Assembly: GCA_964016885.1 (NCBI GenBank)
Contig: OZ024743.1
Location: 191,184,892 to 191,248,891, forward strand
DNA length: 64,000 nt
From: Eledone cirrhosa
Taxonomy: Eukaryota; Mollusca; Cephalopoda; Octopoda; Eledonidae
Direction: 5' to 3'
In this document: piece after piece, positions 61,526-64,000 of the stretch
How positions within the stretch are numbered: position 1 is the first letter of the stretch
Layout of the letters: each line of letters begins with the position of its first letter
Notes under the pieces: generated by a model
The model's database searches: none
Told to the model about the DNA's origin: nothing
What the model saw: only the letters and a program-made list of their open reading frames with translations
Made by a program: the position numbers and the translations under genes

Positions 61526-62530
61526 GGCAATTTCGGCTTGTAAACATAAATTGCACAAAACTTTCCTGTATTACAGCCCCACGTTATACCCTAACGGATA
61601 GTACGATCTATACGTGGATATTTTACGTCTTGATGTGGGAGCTAAGTATATGTTTTGTTTATTCCTTTACTTATTTGCATAGGTAAGTATATATTACCCG
61701 TATGTTTTGTGAAGGTATGTATACCTTCTCGTACGTATATTTGATTGTTATGGCGTATAATTTTTATATATTCTGGTATTTAGGGTTTGGCTATATGTAT
61801 ACGGGAGTTTTGCGTCTGCGTGATTATGCAGGTTCGTACGTATGGTGGGTGTGTGTATATGTGTACTTCTTGCTTTAGTTGACTTACGTCTCCGAACATT
61901 CGGGTATTTATATGTAGGTATGTGTGTGCGCTTGTTATATACGTATTTATTTACTTATATACGTTTATATAATTATTTATTTATTTGTACACAAGCATAT
62001 ACACACACACACATATTTATATGTGCGTTGTTTTGTATATCTCTGGTAAGGTTTTGCGTATGCTTGTGTATGTACGTATTTGTTTGCGTGTATGTATTTA
62101 TTTATTTCTATTACTTCTGTATTGTATTTATTTACTTTGTTCTTAACTCTGTAGCGGAGATTCATTTGGTCTCCTAGTTAGAATTTTAGTCTAGGACTTC
62201 TGCTATACCATTTACGTGGTTTTCTGTTTGCGTGCTATTGTTCTCCACGATCCACATATGACTTATTATCTTCGTTTTTTCATTCATTGCCAGAGAACGT
62301 CTCTATGCACCACCTAAGATAACATTAGTCTACGACCTCTTTTATACCATAAACGTGGTTCTGTCTTTGCGCGTAATTGTTTTTCACTGCTCCTATTAAT
62401 GACGTATTATTCGTTTTTTCCCGTTCTTTGCCAGCGAACGTTTCCACGAACCAAAGTAACGTCTTCCTGTCTTCCTCCGGTTGCAACGTTTTTTGAAATA
62501 TCCAGTTCTGCGTTTACAGATTGACTTTGT
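61526..62530 (+). other. PLE 3' region
   Basis: GT/TA-rich sequence without coding motifs. Near 62170-62470 a block is imperfectly repeated: TAGTCTAGGACTTCTGCTA / TTAGTCTACGACCTCTTTTA, and CCAGAGAACGTCTC / CCAGCGAACGTTTC, about 130-140 bp apart. Confidence 0.5.
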
Positions 62531-62531
62531 T

Positions 62532-62600
62532 AGTTTCAGAAGATCCCGTTAAGGGTGAAAGCAGCGATTCTTTGCTTAAACTTTAATCTGTTATTTAATA
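62532..62600 (+). ncRNA. Hammerhead-like motif in the right PLE repeat
   Basis: AGTTT (62532-62536) can pair with AAACT (62578-62582) as stem I. The core is CAGAAGA (62537-62543), stem II CCC/GGG (62545-62547 and 62553-62555), GAAA (62557-62560), and stem III AGCA/TGCT (62560-62563 and 62573-62576), with T62577 as the cleavage base. One core base differs from consensus (A where U4 is expected); the left copy at 59149 has the consensus CTGAAGA. Activity is unproven. Confidence 0.55.
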
Positions 62601-62644
62601 AATATATATATATTTCACTACCGTAAACTCTTGGTAGATTTATC

Positions 62645-62647
<3 letters not shown>

Positions 62648-62699
<52 letters not shown>
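62648..62699. repeat. (TA)n microsatellite
   Basis: About 52 bp of TA beside the next foldback. Confidence 0.95.
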
Positions 62700-62701
<2 letters not shown>

Positions 62702-63150
62702 GAAGAAGTATATAAAGGAGAACAAACCGTTAAAACATGTTTATTTAAAAATTGCACCTCCGTACGATTCACCCGAAAGGGCTTCTCAAGGGCATAAAAA
62801 AACTAAAGAGTGTTCTTTACGTGACCCTGAAGGGGTTTTAAAGATAAGTTCACACTACCGTTCATTCTTCGTAAACCACATGTATTGATTTTGCAGTAGA
62901 TCAAGGGAGATAACTCTACCCGGTGTTAGAGCAGTTGTCCCCAAGCTATTTGTAATCCGTTACTACTTTGTGGGTACTGCTTTACCATTGTCGATTCACG
63001 CCGGGTCTGGTTCACGTAAAGAACACTCTTTAGTTTTTTTATGCCATTGAGAAGCCCTTTCGGGCGAAACTTACGTAGGTGCTGTTTTTAAATAAACATG
63101 TTTTAACGGTTTGTTCTCCTTTATATTCTTCTTCACGTGTATCCGACCTG
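62698..63150. repeat. Foldback, about 135-bp arms
   Basis: Arms about 62700-62832 and 63008-63142. The right arm holds GCCC-TTTC-GGGC and GAAAC (63054-63070), preceded by TTGAGAA, a degenerate hammerhead-like order. The spacer (62833-63007) has no ORF. It begins beside (TA)n. Confidence 0.85.
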
Positions 63151-63359
63151 CTTATAATCTCGCCCACTAGATATTAACACTTCTAATATTTAGCACTGCA
63201 GGCAGTAGTATTGAGCACTTTTGCATATGCTATTGGCAATTGACTACATGTATCGCCTATCTCTTCTTCTCTCTCTCTCAATACTTAAATACTCTCTATA
63301 TATATATAAAGACACACATAAATGGTGTCTCTCCATCGGCATGACGACAAGTGTTCTAG

Positions 63360-63630
63360 TTAATACTATACACGGAACATCCTACTTATAAATTAACGTG
63401 TAACTGGCTGAGCATTCAACAGAAATGCGTACCCTTCGGGGAGATTCAGTGTGACACAGTGTGTGAAAAGGCAGGTCCTTCAAATTACAGGTACAACTCA
63501 TCTTTGCCAGCTGAGTGGTCCGGAGCAACGTGGAATAAATTATCTTGCTTAAGGAGAGAACGCGCTTCCTGGAATCGAATCGAACTCACGATCTTCCAAT
63601 TGTGAGCTGAATACACTAACCACGCGTTTT
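63360..63630 (-). mobile_element. tRNA-related SINE (second family)
   Basis: On the minus strand CGTGGTTAGTGTATTCAGCT, CACAATTGGAAGATCGTGAG and TTCGATTC form a tRNA-like A box, anticodon region and B box. About 200 bp of tRNA-unrelated body follows. The acceptor stem does not close, so it is not a tRNA gene. Confidence 0.6.
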
Positions 63631-63907
63631 CACACACATAAACACACATACATATATATGTATTAATATATATACAAACAAAACACGCACACACACATAT
63701 ATATATACAAACACGCAGACAAACACACATCGAAACACGCACACTCAAACATATATATAAACACACTCACACATATAAGTAAACGCACACACACACAGTC
63801 ACATATATATATATAATAATCACACATACACACATATAGAAACAGACACACACACACACACATATATATATGTATATATATTTTGAGTATATGTTGGTTG
63901 TATACCA

Positions 63908-63956
63908 ACACTTCAGTATGCAGATTGGAGCACTCTCCAATCTGCATACTGAAGTG
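63908..63956. repeat. Perfect hairpin, 22-bp stem
   Basis: CACTTCAGTATGCAGATTGG and its reverse complement around a 4-5 base loop. The sequence downstream (GGTTACTCCGGAGTAATG) also contains a small palindrome. Confidence 0.95.
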
Positions 63957-64000
63957 CGCAGGATGGTTTGGTTACTCCGGAGTAATGTAAAATAAAATAA

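Larger units (their letters stand above)
59149..62600 (+). mobile_element. Penelope-like element, best-preserved copy
   Basis: The direct terminal repeats (59149-59203 and 62532-62600) enclose (TA)n-rich insertions, a 408-codon PLE ORF and a GT/TA-rich 3' region (61526-62530) with no other gene. The PLE at 1992 has a similar 3' region. Between the left repeat and the ORF lie a 100-bp hairpin, a 54-bp MITE and several (TA)n tracts, so the left repeat may belong to a separate insertion; the shared repeat is the evidence for one unit. Confidence 0.6.

Noticed and set aside
63555..63625. tRNA gene with a CAC-like anticodon on the minus strand
   Set aside because: A and B boxes are present but the acceptor stem does not pair, and a SINE-like body follows.

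Overview
This is eukaryotic, very AT-rich DNA with long (TA)n, (CA)n, (GATA)n and (ATT)n microsatellites and no recognisable host exon. Repeated tRNA-like SINE copies carry the core typical of cephalopod 'Ceph-SINEs', and the mix of Tx1-type LINEs, Penelope-like elements (PLEs) and simple repeats fits a cephalopod mollusc, most likely an octopus. The taxon is inferred from repeat content only. There are no prokaryotic features (no operons, RBS, CRISPR), and I found no intact tRNA or rRNA gene.

Layout. 0-7 kb: a 1.24 kb palindrome, a PLE end repeat, a decayed PLE (1992-4682) bracketed by 110-bp inverted copies of its own 5' end, a probable non-autonomous Helitron and a second foldback. 7.5-8.1 kb: a GC-rich island, probably a retroelement leader. 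10.2-11.0 kb: a 5'-truncated PLE on the minus strand. 13.7-16.4 kb: a decayed Tx1-type LINE (copy E) between (GATA)n tracts. 16.8-20.2 kb: three foldbacks. 20.8-26.95 kb: Helitron pieces, RT-related fragments and a SINE cluster. 27.0-43.6 kb: four Tx1-type LINEs (A, B, C, D), all minus strand. 44.8-48.7 kb: a decayed RTE-like LINE split by a SINE, a foldback and a second PLE end repeat. 49-58.6 kb: mostly unique AT-rich DNA with one 145-bp (CA)n tract. 59-63.2 kb: the best-preserved PLE with terminal repeats carrying a hammerhead-ribozyme-like core, then another foldback. 63.3-63.96 kb: a tRNA-related SINE and a hairpin.

How the parts work together. The main signal is a head-to-tail train. 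Read on the minus strand the order is D-(ATT)-C-(ATT)-B-(ATT)-A-(ATT)-SINE-ATCATT-SINE-ATTATT. LINEs and SINEs share a related 3' tail, and both join ATTATT at their 3' ends; two SINEs have clear target-site duplications beginning with ATTATT. I infer a Tx1-clade LINE that primes at ATT repeats, lands in the tails of earlier copies, and also mobilises the SINE. LINE A is the best copy: its ORF2 has one premature stop in about 1,139 codons. Other lineages here end on other microsatellites: copy E on (TATC)n, the RTE-like LINE on (GAA)n, and the PLEs and foldbacks on (TA)n.
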